A stretch of 46,892 bases of DNA from positions 1 through 46,892 of the forward strand of contig JAPLDS010000047.1 in NCBI GenBank assembly GCA_026391295.1, written 5' to 3'. Shown here piece by piece: positions 36,801 to 45,133 of the stretch; the first letter of the stretch is position 1; every line of letters begins with the position of its first letter. Origin of the DNA: Bacteroidia bacterium (lineage in GTDB: Bacteria; Bacteroidota; Bacteroidia; Bacteroidales; Prolixibacteraceae). Under the pieces are notes generated by a model that was given only the letters and a program-made list of their open reading frames with translations, was not told the origin of the DNA and did no database searches. The translations under genes were made by a program, and so were the position numbers.

Positions 36801-37538
36801 GATGGAAGCATGGTTGTCGATGGCACCTTATCGAAAGGGGACAAGCTCTCGTATCAGTGGTCTACAGCTGTGGGCGATATCATTGGTGCCAAAGACAAGC
36901 CAACGGTGCAATGTTTTGGAGCTGGACTCTATCGATTGATAGTCACAGATCGTTATGGTTGTCAGAACGTCAAAGATTTTAATTTTCCGCTTGAGCTCTA
37001 TCACATCGAAGCAAATGCAGACCACTACAGAATGACATGGGCGCAAGACTCCATACTTCAGGTATTAGACAATGACATTTCCACCGTAGCATTTAGCTCC
37101 ATTCGAATTATTAATCCTCCTATGCTTGGGAATGCTAGCCTCAACGCTGACCTAACGATCAGTTATAAACCAACAACTAAAAAGCCGGGGCATGATCAGT
37201 TTGCATACGAAGTTTGCAACATCGCTAATATTTGTGATTCCACGCTAGTAAGCATTGATATATCAGATAGTCCAATATCATTTCCAGAGGGATTTTCACC
37301 CAATGGTGACGGAGCGAATGACTTATTCATAATCAAAGGGCTTTTGAATTATCCTAAATCGGAACTTTATGTCTTCAACCGTTCGGGACAAAAGGTTTAT
37401 GAGAATCTTGATTATCAAAATAACTGGGATGGCAGAATGGTCAATCAGCAGCTGGTGCCAACGGGGACTTACTATTACATTCTCAAACTTGGGATTACAA
37501 ATCGAATCATTAAGTCTTATATCTACATAGGATATTGA
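33852..37538 (+). CDS. large repeat protein with gliding-motility (CHU_C, type-B T9SS) C-terminal domain
   Basis: The 1228-residue protein starts with a signal peptide (ILSMILFAAIHAAG). Then come a YLWQLA-type domain and a PKD-like region (to about 210), two Ig-like modules of about 83 residues (215-386), and seven tandem modules of about 69 residues (about 390-870). Two further domains follow, with AYQWAILDAGG and KLSYQWSTAVGD, and then a cadherin-like stretch (ILQVLDNDIS). The last 85 residues are the gliding-motility C-terminal domain: FPEGFSPNGDGANDLFIIKG, LYVFNRSGQKVYE, NNWDG, VPTGTYYYILKL and KSYIYIGY. Domains of this kind direct T9SS export and surface attachment. The SprA channel that would serve it is encoded in this same window. 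The ligand is unknown; an adhesin or structural fibre is plausible. Confidence 0.93.
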   Translation: MRALKLSILSMILFAAIHAAGQSSVIDKVCMGTQRHYRIDGEPNSTYLWQLADSLGNSITLTNPSGTSFTATDSISGLPTVGSEQIVTWNSPGNYTLKAIQYSSAGCDTIQQADIRVAMPPTTFAGDTLISCPDSPVALNKATAQNYSTLAWTSSGDGIFDDPSVLHPNYTAGPSDRSVGNVILTLTAQPETANEICGVSQSAVFLTFKNQIALITIGADQTTVTTGTTVNFTATPINGGATPIYQWQVNGLNVGSNSPNYSYAPANSDSIRVVMTSSEICIAGSNATSNSISIKVEKALEASVTITDDQNNVCSGTLISFTAIPIHGGASPNYHWKVNGLAAGTDAPNFTYTPNNGDTIRVIMAVAETGIIGSPATSNAIIIQSNAIKTPTFAPIEQLILNSTAPNLPTTSQNGITGTWNPSVINTAVAGKTDYSFTPDEGQCALTTKITIEIISKITPLFSLADRICQNSIAPTLPSTSTNGVRGTWNPTSINTAQPGLIIAIFTPDNELNAVPIALEINITAQITPTFSPIASLCKNAVAPSLPFTSLNGIIGSWSPTTISTTTVGITNYTFTPDEGQCGASTSLAIEITDLIPPIFTFDKVICQNSTPPTLPLTSTNGIRGNWSPSVINTAASGSATYTFTPNGGQCAAAIEVIVEIHNPTAPIFAPIPAICQNSTAAHLPSTSTNGIHGSWSPIIINTSTPGTSNYIFTPDVNSCATTVILPITIIGPTTPTFDPIEPICQNTTALTLPTQSTNSPSIAGTWIPSSISTSLVGQSTYTFSPTAGSCALQADIQITIKKPVTPTFAQLGPYIQNDLPQELVVNSINGISGAWSPAKISTTTAGEATYTFTPAANSCATTAAMTIRTDIQAVISEVDSLPKSKILQIGSCSQVYLDASKSAGNSLAYQWAILDAGGSLSSLTGIRSTFKINSDYQGRLPALFRVRLTIADQRGFTSSDTLTIQVNELPRAEVTSNGTLSKDGSMVVDGTLSKGDKLSYQWSTAVGDIIGAKDKPTVQCFGAGLYRLIVTDRYGCQNVKDFNFPLELYHIEANADHYRMTWAQDSILQVLDNDISTVAFSSIRIINPPMLGNASLNADLTISYKPTTKKPGHDQFAYEVCNIANICDSTLVSIDISDSPISFPEGFSPNGDGANDLFIIKGLLNYPKSELYVFNRSGQKVYENLDYQNNWDGRMVNQQLVPTGTYYYILKLGITNRIIKSYIYIGY
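34494..35009 (+). repeat. two tandem Ig-like modules within the 1228-residue protein
   Basis: Modules at 34494-34745 and 34761-35009 share (I/V)TI..DQ, then F.A.PI.GGA.P.Y.W.VNGL..G...PN, then P.N.D.IRV.M...E, then G..ATSN.I.I. Conservation at both protein and DNA level indicates a duplication of a single module. Confidence 0.8.
35019..36461 (+). repeat. seven tandem repeats of about 207 bp (69 residues) in the 1228-residue protein
   Basis: The consensus is P-T-F-x-P-I-x-x-I-C-Q-N, then APxLP.TSTNGI.G.WSP, then INT...G...YTFTP, then QCA and a closing beta strand. Modules two to six keep the first cysteine. All but module two keep the second. The family of such 'NGI-G-WSP' modules is common in Bacteroidota surface proteins. 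The DNA is diverged, so the array is old rather than freshly expanded. Confidence 0.9.
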
Positions 37539-37624
37539 GATATTTTTCTCCGATGGATAAGTGCGTAGCAGCACCCTTGTTTATCGAAAATAAGAGATTG
37601 AACTATATATTTATTAGAGTCACA

Positions 37625-37658
37625 AAAAAAGGCTGCTCCCCATGGGAACAGCCTTTTT
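37625..37658. terminator. bidirectional terminator between the repeat protein and susD
   Basis: AAAAAGGCTG...CAGCCTTTTT forms a stem with one interior G-T or A-C mismatch and a short CAT-containing loop, flanked by A and T runs on both sides. It sits between two convergent stop codons, 87 bp after one and 20 bp from the other. Confidence 0.8.
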
Positions 37659-37677
37659 AAAATTTTAACCTAATTCA

Positions 37678-39354
37678 CTAATAAGGGAATCCAGTACCTT
37701 GCAATAACCACATTCTTGAGTAAGGGTGGTCTTTGCTTTGTCCCGTTGGAACGTATGATGTTACTTCTAGCTTAGCTACGGCTGCACTATAGTTAACCAA
37801 GTACTTTGGATCTAATCCAGGTTCTGGATACATAAAACGAGTTGGCAATGCTGCGCCGTATTGAGTTACAGGACCTGTTACGAGCTTAGGATAGCCTGTA
37901 GCTCTCCAAGAGAACCACGACTCTACATTAAGCCATAGTGCAACCCATTTCTGTCCACCAATGCGCTCAAGTTTATTCGAAGCAGCAGCATAGTTAACTT
38001 GTGGATTACTGTAGAACGTTGCAAAACTATAACCATTCGCACCATCGGTGATACCCCACCTTTTCATAGAAGCACCAATCGCATTTTTGTAATGTGTTTC
38101 TGGATCTGTTGTAGTGAAACCACCGCGCAAAGCCGCTTCCGCAAGCAAGAACTCAACTTCACTATAGCCCATTAAGTCCATACGAATGTAAGTCTCGGTA
38201 TTTAAACGATAACGACCATGTAAGAACGAAACCCAAGGTCTTTTCTCTGGGTTATCGGGGATAGGTAAAGATGCTGTTCCTCTATTGTAGTTACCTAAGT
38301 CAATAACCGCAAGACCTTGTGGTAATCCAACGAATAAAGTTGTATCCAACGCAAAGTTTGTTGTTGTGGCATAAGTAACTGACTGAGATTCACCGTAAGG
38401 ATTGGTATAGGTTTTCGCACCTGATACAGTAGCGTCCCATTTAGAAGTTACTGGTAACACCCAACGATACAAACGTGGATCTTTCTTCAATTTCAATGAA
38501 TCCACAATTGTTTTACAAGGCTTAGTTGTGAAGTTAGGATTTGCAGTATTTAGCAATCCACCTGAATAAGAGTTTGCAGCAGCAACACCAAGGTAGCTAA
38601 CAAAAGCTTCATCGGTAGAGGCAGCAATTGCATTGGCTGATCCAGCGTTAAACTCAGCTGCGATATCAACGCCTAGAGCTGACATTTCAGTTTTCTTATT
38701 GATCAAGCGCATGGCATAACGCATTCTTAATGAATTGGTAAACTTACGCCATTTTGTAGCATCACCTTTGTACATCAAATCAGCATTTGCATCAATCTTA
38801 TAGTTTACAATACTTGCATCTCCTAAGATCGCATCAGCGGCTTTTAGGTCAGCAAGAATACCTTTGTAAACAAGCTTTTGGTCATCATACTTAGAATAGT
38901 AAATACCATCAGAAGCAGCCATACTCTCAGAGTAAGGGATGTCACCATATAAGTCGGCAAGAATTCCATAATTGAATGCTCTTAGTGTAAGAGAAATTGC
39001 TTCAAATAATTTATTCTTGTCAACCAATGACTTATCATGAATAATCTTAATATTCCTTAAATAGTCATATTGACCAGCCCAAGAAGGACGAGTCCACGCC
39101 ATTTGATTAATACTACCAGCACCCTGATTGGTTCCATTCTGATTGTATTGCATCGCACCAGAAATATCAGATCCAACATCTGCTAATGCTGCGTATGATT
39201 TTGCAGTACCAACGAGCACGTATGTTAGAATAAAGTTAGAAGAGACACTTTCTGGATTGTTTGGGCTCACATTGACCTTTGTTAAATCCAGACATGAAGT
39301 CAGCTGGAATAATAAGGTTAGAGCAATAACTATATTTATTTTGATTGTTTTCAT
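37678..39354 (-). CDS. SusD/RagB-family outer-membrane lipoprotein
   Basis: SusD-like proteins form the lid over the SusC transporter and bind the substrate on the cell surface. The 558-residue protein has a lipoprotein signal with lipobox LTSC, Cys21 being the lipid-anchored residue. It then has the family's early VSPNNPESVS, ILTYVLVGTA and WAGQYDYLRNIKIIHD helices, FNYGILADLYGDIPYSE, and the TPR-like core. The C-terminal half contains ETYIRMDLMGYSEVEFLLAEAALRGGF and WVALWLNVESWFSWRATGYP. It resembles the SusD-like_2 subgroup. It follows susC by 12 bp in the same operon. Confidence 0.93.
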   Translation of the reverse strand: MKTIKINIVIALTLLFQLTSCLDLTKVNVSPNNPESVSSNFILTYVLVGTAKSYAALADVGSDISGAMQYNQNGTNQGAGSINQMAWTRPSWAGQYDYLRNIKIIHDKSLVDKNKLFEAISLTLRAFNYGILADLYGDIPYSESMAASDGIYYSKYDDQKLVYKGILADLKAADAILGDASIVNYKIDANADLMYKGDATKWRKFTNSLRMRYAMRLINKKTEMSALGVDIAAEFNAGSANAIAASTDEAFVSYLGVAAANSYSGGLLNTANPNFTTKPCKTIVDSLKLKKDPRLYRWVLPVTSKWDATVSGAKTYTNPYGESQSVTYATTTNFALDTTLFVGLPQGLAVIDLGNYNRGTASLPIPDNPEKRPWVSFLHGRYRLNTETYIRMDLMGYSEVEFLLAEAALRGGFTTTDPETHYKNAIGASMKRWGITDGANGYSFATFYSNPQVNYAAASNKLERIGGQKWVALWLNVESWFSWRATGYPKLVTGPVTQYGAALPTRFMYPEPGLDPKYLVNYSAAVAKLEVTSYVPTGQSKDHPYSRMWLLQGTGFPY

Positions 39355-39366
39355 CGTTTATCTCTT

Positions 39367-42300
39367 TTAAAAATCAAAGTTTAATTTAAATCCTACAGAA
39401 CCGGTCCAAGGCATCATGTTGTAATATTCAACACCTTGTGTCCATGCTCCACCATTTGCTTTGTAGGCTCTTTCAGGATCGATATGTACACCAGCTTTGG
39501 TCCATTCAAAGATGTTAGTAGCAACAGCTGAGATCGATGCATTTTGGATACTAATTGAGTGCATCAATTTCTTAGGCAAACGATAGGTTAAAGCGATTTC
39601 TCTAACTTTAACATAAGTAGAGCTGTAGATATTACGGTTCGTAAATGGTCTGTTTGCAGCCTGGTTCGCGTTGAATGGATCCAACCATACTGTTCCAGCA
39701 CCAGCGGCACCTAAGTTTTCAACATATGACTTAACGCCACCTACTACAACCTCACGTACTCCAGGGTTAAAACTGGCATCCGCAAAACGGGCTAATGGCA
39801 CTCCACTTGCAGGAACTGGCCAAGCAAATCCGCCCAATTCAGGAAGACGACCTCCAACCCAGTTGCCAAAGTACTTGTCTGGATTAGCCTTGATCTGAGC
39901 GACAATGTCTGAATTCTTATCATACGCAGCACCACCTAAAGAATTATCTGGATTCACACCATTGTTGTTCATAAACATACGAGTGATCGAGAAGAATTGA
40001 CCACCTTGGTTCCACTCAATATTAGCATACAGAGAGAACGCTTTATAAGTAAAGGTTGGCTGAAACGCTAACACAAAATCTTGGTTTGAGTTTCCAACTT
40101 TAACAATGTGAGTAGGATCAGTATCTGTTTGGTATTTACCAGCAGAAGAAATAATAGGATAGTTATAATATGGAGAAGTAGTATCTGTAACCTTTAACAT
40201 CGGTTTCATATAGATATCTCCAATTAAACCACCTTCATAAGTACGCCAGATTCCGTTTTCTGTTGAATAGAAATCAACATTCTTAATACCTTCAGCTAGT
40301 TGTTTTAAATAGGTACGGTTTCTTGTTAAATTGAAATTCATATCCCATTTGAAATCCTTAGTAAGTATTGGAGTAGTGTTTAAACCAAATTCCCAACCTT
40401 TACTTTCGATAAGACCGGTATTAATTTGTTTATTGGTCGCACCTGACTCAACAGGTAAAGAGATGTTAAGTACTTGGTTTCTATTCTGAACAATGTAGTA
40501 AGTTCCTTCGATACCTATACGATTGTTGAAGAATTTAAAGTCAGCACCAATCTCTTTCGACATGGCTTGTTCTGGTTTAAGTGTGCTATTTTTCAAGGTT
40601 CCACTCATATACATCTGTTTTGCAGTTCCCCAGTCATTACCTAATGAGAAATACTGATTCAGTGTATACGGATTCGTATCGCTACCAACCTGAGCTACAC
40701 CTGCACGAACTTTAGAATAAGAGACCCATTTAGGCATCGTAAACATTTCCGAAGGGAGTATGCTTAAAGATGCAGATGGGTAGAAATAAGACCTGTTCGC
40801 TTTAGGTAATGTACTTGACCAGTCGTTACGAGCGGTTAAATCAACATAAGCCATCCCTTTGTAATCAATTGAAGCCATACCATATACACTAAAAATCGCC
40901 TTTTGTGACCAAGAACTATTATAAGTTACCTGACCCGGAATACCATTCGAGATTGTATATAGTCCAGGGATCACAAGTCCTGCAGCAAGATCTTCTACAT
41001 ATTTACTATAGGTATACATTCTATTTGCAGCTACAAAAGCATTAATACCCCAGTCTGAATTGATCTTCTTTTTGTAAGAAAGATTGGCTTCTAGGTTGGT
41101 CTCTTTGCGATACATATCTACCACATCGTAACCTCCTGTCAACTGACCATAAGTACTAAAAGCTTTTTTAGACTCGCGCCCTTCCGTGTAAGCATCTCTA
41201 GTAAAACGACCCATCAAGCTCAATTCTTTGGTGATTTCCCAATCCATTTGAACTTTGCTTATTAATCGATCTCTTTTAAATGCATTTGTATTTTCGTTAG
41301 CAACGAAGTAAGCATTGTTCTGTTTAGCCGCATTCGAACGTTGAGTAACGCCCTCTAATCCTGGCATCCAGTATTGCTTTAAATCATTGATGTTTACCTG
41401 AGCACCTTTTTCGTACAAACTACGAATCACATCATTACGGTCGTCACCATTGATATTCGGACGGTTGCCTGAACCTGTTTCATTCCAGTTAATGTTTGCA
41501 GTTACAGATACTTTATCTGACAACTTGTACATAGTATTCAAATTGATAGTGCTTCTAGTCATATCAGTATTTGGAATCATACCAGTATTTCTCATATCAC
41601 CAACTGAAAGTCTAAAGTATCCTTTGTCGCTACTACCATTAACAGAAACGTTGTTGGTATAAGTCGAACCAGTACGCATGAAATCTTGAATACGATTCTT
41701 ATACGAAACTAAAGGTTTTGCAATACCGGCGGTATTCCATTGAGCCCACATCTCTCCTTTATCAAGCTGAGATCCCCAAGTTTCATTGTCACCTTCACTG
41801 AAGAGGTGAGCACCCGCTTTACCAGTACCAAACTGTGATTGGTATGGATAGTAATCGTAAGGTTTATCAAATACAACAGAAGAATTAACAGAAACGCCAA
41901 TTCCCTTATTCCCTTTTGCACTCGCCTTGGTGGTAATTAAGATCACACCATTACCGGCACGTGAGCCATAAAGAGCGGCAGCACTTGCACCTTTTAGAAC
42001 GGATACAGACTCTACGTCATCGGGATTTAAATCCGAGATCGCATTTCCTAAATCGGCTCCTTGATAGTAGTTATTTACGTTGTTCGCTACTGGAACTCCA
42101 TCAATCACAAAAAGTGGCTGATTGTCATTACTCAATGACTTCGCACCACGAATAATGATGTTAACAGAAGAACCTACAGTACCGTCCATTTGTGAAATAC
42201 GCACACCAGAAACTTTTCCTTGAAGAGAGTTCAGAACGTTTGTCTGAGGTGTCGCAGTCAACAAATCACCTTTCACCTCACCTACAGAGTAACCAAGTGC

Positions 42301-42981
42301 TTTTTTCTCTCTCTTAATTCCCAATGCAGTAATTACAACATCAGCAACCTCGATTGTTTCCATCTGCATTACTACAGATAAAGCACTTTTACCGCCGCGG
42401 TTAAGCTCTTGCGTTTTCATTCCAATGAATGAAAATTGCAATGTCGCATTGTCCGCAATTCCAGTTAAAGAAAAATCACCATTCATGTCAGTTAAGGTTC
42501 CGGTAGTTGTACCTTTTACCACAACTGTAACACCAGGTAGCGTTAATCCACTCTGGTCAGTAACTTTTCCTGTAACCTTCTTCGCCTGCTGTGCAGCCGC
42601 TGGAGCCGCCTCTGCTGGCATCAGAACAATGTGACGATCGATGATTTCGTACATCACATCTCTGTTCGAAAATACCTGAGCAAGGATTACATCAACAGTT
42701 TTCTCTTCTGCAGCAACATCAACTTTTCTCGTTACATCGATCTTGTTGTTGTCATACATAAAAGAGAATTCCGATTGATTCTCGATTTGTTGAAGTACAG
42801 CTTTTACCTCAACCCCTTTTAGGTTCATGGTCATTTTTGTGTTCTGCGCATAAGTAGCCGCAAAACTGCTTAATAGACCGCTAAAGCAAACCATTACAAT
42901 GGTTAGTTTCATAGTCATAAGAATTTTAATGATCGGGAGCTTAAACAAATGCCGGCCCTCACATTGGTCGTTTTTTTTCAT
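39367..42981 (-). CDS. SusC/RagA-family TonB-dependent transporter with STN signalling domain
   Basis: This is an outer-membrane transporter that imports its substrate with TonB energy. Signal peptide: about residues 1-46 (IVMVCFSGLLSSFAATYA). An STN domain (about 50-118: MNLKGVEVKAVLQQIENQSEFSFMYDNNKIDV) contacts FecR. A carboxypeptidase-D-like domain (about 135-210: VTGKVTDQSGLTLPGVTVVVKGTTTGTLTDMNGDFSL) follows. The plug (about 215-340) includes DVVITALGIKREKKALGYSVGEV, the SusC-type IMIRGAKSL-like INIIIRGAKSLS, and GVILITTK. The barrel runs to the terminal Phe of KLNFDF. With 1204 residues it is a typical length. The STN domain is the evidence that this member takes part in surface signalling through the FecR and sigma genes upstream. 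Confidence 0.96.
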   Translation of the reverse strand: MKKNDQCEGRHLFKLPIIKILMTMKLTIVMVCFSGLLSSFAATYAQNTKMTMNLKGVEVKAVLQQIENQSEFSFMYDNNKIDVTRKVDVAAEEKTVDVILAQVFSNRDVMYEIIDRHIVLMPAEAAPAAAQQAKKVTGKVTDQSGLTLPGVTVVVKGTTTGTLTDMNGDFSLTGIADNATLQFSFIGMKTQELNRGGKSALSVVMQMETIEVADVVITALGIKREKKALGYSVGEVKGDLLTATPQTNVLNSLQGKVSGVRISQMDGTVGSSVNIIIRGAKSLSNDNQPLFVIDGVPVANNVNNYYQGADLGNAISDLNPDDVESVSVLKGASAAALYGSRAGNGVILITTKASAKGNKGIGVSVNSSVVFDKPYDYYPYQSQFGTGKAGAHLFSEGDNETWGSQLDKGEMWAQWNTAGIAKPLVSYKNRIQDFMRTGSTYTNNVSVNGSSDKGYFRLSVGDMRNTGMIPNTDMTRSTINLNTMYKLSDKVSVTANINWNETGSGNRPNINGDDRNDVIRSLYEKGAQVNINDLKQYWMPGLEGVTQRSNAAKQNNAYFVANENTNAFKRDRLISKVQMDWEITKELSLMGRFTRDAYTEGRESKKAFSTYGQLTGGYDVVDMYRKETNLEANLSYKKKINSDWGINAFVAANRMYTYSKYVEDLAAGLVIPGLYTISNGIPGQVTYNSSWSQKAIFSVYGMASIDYKGMAYVDLTARNDWSSTLPKANRSYFYPSASLSILPSEMFTMPKWVSYSKVRAGVAQVGSDTNPYTLNQYFSLGNDWGTAKQMYMSGTLKNSTLKPEQAMSKEIGADFKFFNNRIGIEGTYYIVQNRNQVLNISLPVESGATNKQINTGLIESKGWEFGLNTTPILTKDFKWDMNFNLTRNRTYLKQLAEGIKNVDFYSTENGIWRTYEGGLIGDIYMKPMLKVTDTTSPYYNYPIISSAGKYQTDTDPTHIVKVGNSNQDFVLAFQPTFTYKAFSLYANIEWNQGGQFFSITRMFMNNNGVNPDNSLGGAAYDKNSDIVAQIKANPDKYFGNWVGGRLPELGGFAWPVPASGVPLARFADASFNPGVREVVVGGVKSYVENLGAAGAGTVWLDPFNANQAANRPFTNRNIYSSTYVKVREIALTYRLPKKLMHSISIQNASISAVATNIFEWTKAGVHIDPERAYKANGGAWTQGVEYYNMMPWTGSVGFKLNFDF

Positions 42982-43001
42982 ACTCTTTTACAGTTTAAGT
43001 T

Positions 43002-43049
43002 GCATCTTAATTATCATGCATAAACGCCAATAAATGCATAATAAGATGC
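43002..43049 (-). promoter_or_regulatory. inverted repeat in the susC leader
   Basis: An 8-bp outer arm (GCATCTTA 43002-43009, TAAGATGC 43042-43049) continues into an imperfect inner stem (ATTAT..TGCAT with ATGCATAAT). It lies 21-68 bp before the susC start. It could be an RNA hairpin controlling susC translation or an operator. The rest of the 178-bp fecR-susC gap shows no gene. Confidence 0.45.
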
Positions 43050-43159
43050 GGATAAATAATTAATAATTAATTTAATCTTACAAGTTTCCCACTTTGGCAA
43101 GCCTGTATCTTTTTCGACTTAAAATTCAATGCATAGGCAAAATAATTTCAGGTTTAGTA

Positions 43160-44158
43160 CTAGTTAGCATATTTAATTGTTACATTCTTTCCATCTATTT
43201 TATAGTCAAGTGGGGTAATCACTTGCAATAATTTTAATAACTCGGTGAGTGATTCAGTCTTCACCTTAAACGTATAGTTATGTCTCCGTTTCATCTTTTC
43301 TTCAATCTTAATCGATACCCCATACCAGCGCTCTAAATACCGGATCCCCTCTTCGAAAGGAATACCGTCAAAAATAAGTTCATTATTTTTCCATGCCGTA
43401 ACAACATCAACCTTTGCATCTTTTAAAACAACCTCCTTTGTATTCCCAAAAACTGTCGCTTGCTCACCCTTTAAAAGATTCGCGAGTTGCGCACCATCTT
43501 TAATCACTCCAACATTCCCATGCTCAACAGTTACCTCTAATTTTTTCTCTTCTTTATAACTCTTCACGTTAAAGGCAGTGCCATAAACTTCTACAAAAGA
43601 TCCTCCCGCCTTCACACGAAACATCCTTGTTTTATCCTTCTTGACATCAAAATAAGCTTCACCTTCAATCTCAACATCCCTTATTTGAGCATTAAAACTG
43701 GTTTTATATTTAAACGTGGAGCCCGAATTAAGCCAAACGCTAGAGCCATCAGGCAAGACAATCATCGATTTCTGGCCTTCGGGGACAATAACAGTCGCAT
43801 ATTGATTTAAAAACTCAGTAGAGACTTTATTCTTTTCAGCAGTTAAATAATGAAACCCTACCCCGATGAGAAAAAATAGAACGGCGGCCGCTGTAAGCTT
43901 TGTATATTTATTAATCCATGAGAAACGGGGAGTAGGAGCAGAAATTTTAGTCAAAATTTTCGACCAGCCTGCAACTTTATCTGGATTTACAAGCTCCACA
44001 TTCGGAGAAGATAAGGCATAGGCAGACCACAATTCAGCATAGAAATTTTGATTCTCAAGACTCTCGTTAACCCATCTGCTTAACTGCAGTGACTCTTCAA
44101 AAGAGGCTTTGCCTTTAAATTCCCTGATAATAAGATCTTTGTAATTTAGTTCAGTCAT
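43160..44158 (-). CDS. FecR-family anti-sigma factor
   Basis: FecR proteins span the inner membrane and hold the ECF sigma factor until the outer-membrane transporter signals through its STN domain. The 332-residue protein has a cytosolic N-terminal part (about 1-85) with a conserved tryptophan (SRWVNESLEN), one membrane helix (LTAAAVLFFLIGVGFHYL, about 88-105) and the periplasmic FecR domain (VIVPEGQKSMIVLPDGSSVWLNSGS...AYFDVKKDKTRMFRVKAG). It ends with a DUF4974-type domain (IPFEEGIRYLERWYGVSI). It lies between the sigma gene (146 bp upstream) and susC. Confidence 0.95.
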   Translation of the reverse strand: MTELNYKDLIIREFKGKASFEESLQLSRWVNESLENQNFYAELWSAYALSSPNVELVNPDKVAGWSKILTKISAPTPRFSWINKYTKLTAAAVLFFLIGVGFHYLTAEKNKVSTEFLNQYATVIVPEGQKSMIVLPDGSSVWLNSGSTFKYKTSFNAQIRDVEIEGEAYFDVKKDKTRMFRVKAGGSFVEVYGTAFNVKSYKEEKKLEVTVEHGNVGVIKDGAQLANLLKGEQATVFGNTKEVVLKDAKVDVVTAWKNNELIFDGIPFEEGIRYLERWYGVSIKIEEKMKRRHNYTFKVKTESLTELLKLLQVITPLDYKIDGKNVTIKYAN

Positions 44159-44256
44159 TTGAATATACCCTATTTAATTATAAGTCACTTTAGTAGGCCA
44201 GACCCCCCAAAGGATGATCAATTATTTTGTGATTGTGAGTAAATTTGGTGGTAATT

Positions 44257-44273
44257 TTTGGATTGAATCCAAA
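44257..44273. promoter_or_regulatory. 17-bp palindrome between sigma and fecR genes
   Basis: TTTGGATTGAATCCAAA is a perfect inverted repeat with a single central base, 32-48 bp after the sigma stop and about 100 bp before fecR. No T tract follows on the transcribed strand, so an operator is as likely as a terminator. Confidence 0.35.
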
Positions 44274-44304
44274 TAAAAAGTAGTTATTCTTCTAAAATCG
44301 CACC

Positions 44305-44919
44305 TTAAAATTGGCTTAAAAGACCAATCGTAATCAGGGCAAAAATTTCCTTGTAGTAAGGGACAAGCTGCTGTCTTAATTTCTTGATTGCGATGGTCAT
44401 CTGATTTTCAACAGTCTTCTCAGCAATGTCCATCTTTAGAGCAATTTCTCGAATAGATAAATCTTCCTCTTTATGAAGTCGATAGACTTCGCGACATCTC
44501 GGTGGCAACTTTGCGATTGCTCCATTTACATAACGCGAAATATTCTGGAAATCAAGTTTAGTATCTTCAGGAGTCGTATAACGCTCATGGCTTAAAACCA
44601 CTTCGTGACTAATTATCTGATGACTCTTTTCTGACCTAATATAGTTGAGATATCTATTCCGAGAAGCGCTTAAAAGATATGACTTAACAGAAAATTCAAT
44701 CTTAATCTCAGCTCTTTTTTCCCAGAAATAGACAAATATATCCTGGACAATATCTTCAGAAGCCGTTTTATCGTGGAGATAAAGGTTGACGAAGTTGCAT
44801 AGATCTTCATAATACTTATCAAAGAAAAACCGCAAAGCATGATGATCCCCATCTGCCATGCGCTGGAAAATGAAAAGCTCTTCAGAAAGATTTATGTGTT
44901 TAGTTTGGTCCAAATTCAT
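44305..44919 (-). CDS. ECF sigma-70 factor (Bacteroidota FecI/SusC-associated family)
   Basis: The protein starts transcription of the downstream fecR-susC-susD genes when released by FecR. From the ATG at 44919 it has 204 residues, the normal size. The open frame begins 39 codons earlier, but that extension (hydrophobic, A/T-rich) is not family-like and includes the promoter region. Region 2 is seen in ALRFFFDKYYEDLCNFVNLYLHDKTASEDIVQDIFVYFWEKR. Region 4 is seen in LPPRCREVYRLHKEEDLSIREIALKMDIAEKTVENQMTIAIKKLR. Confidence 0.95.
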   Translation of the reverse strand: MNLDQTKHINLSEELFIFQRMADGDHHALRFFFDKYYEDLCNFVNLYLHDKTASEDIVQDIFVYFWEKRAEIKIEFSVKSYLLSASRNRYLNYIRSEKSHQIISHEVVLSHERYTTPEDTKLDFQNISRYVNGAIAKLPPRCREVYRLHKEEDLSIREIALKMDIAEKTVENQMTIAIKKLRQQLVPYYKEIFALITIGLLSQF

Positions 44920-44943
44920 CTCTAATTTAGATGTAATTTGCAC

Positions 44944-44951
44944 GAAATATA
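44944..44951 (-). promoter_or_regulatory. possible promoter -7 element for the ECF sigma gene
   Basis: The minus strand reads TATATTTC, 7 of 8 matches to TAnnTTTG, with a TTTT about 19 bases upstream. It is 24 bases before the chosen ATG and supports that start. Confidence 0.35.
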
Positions 44952-45133
44952 ATAAAAAAATTGTCGAAAAACCATCTTGAAATGATTTAAAAAATTTAAC
45001 AATCGCTTTCCAATTGTTAAAAATCAATAAAATCAAGGGGTGGCATAAGTTCGTCCAAATATTTGCTACTTAGAAAATTGAATCCTACTTTAGCCAGAAT
45101 TAAGTGATAATTGTAATCAGACTGATTTAATTC

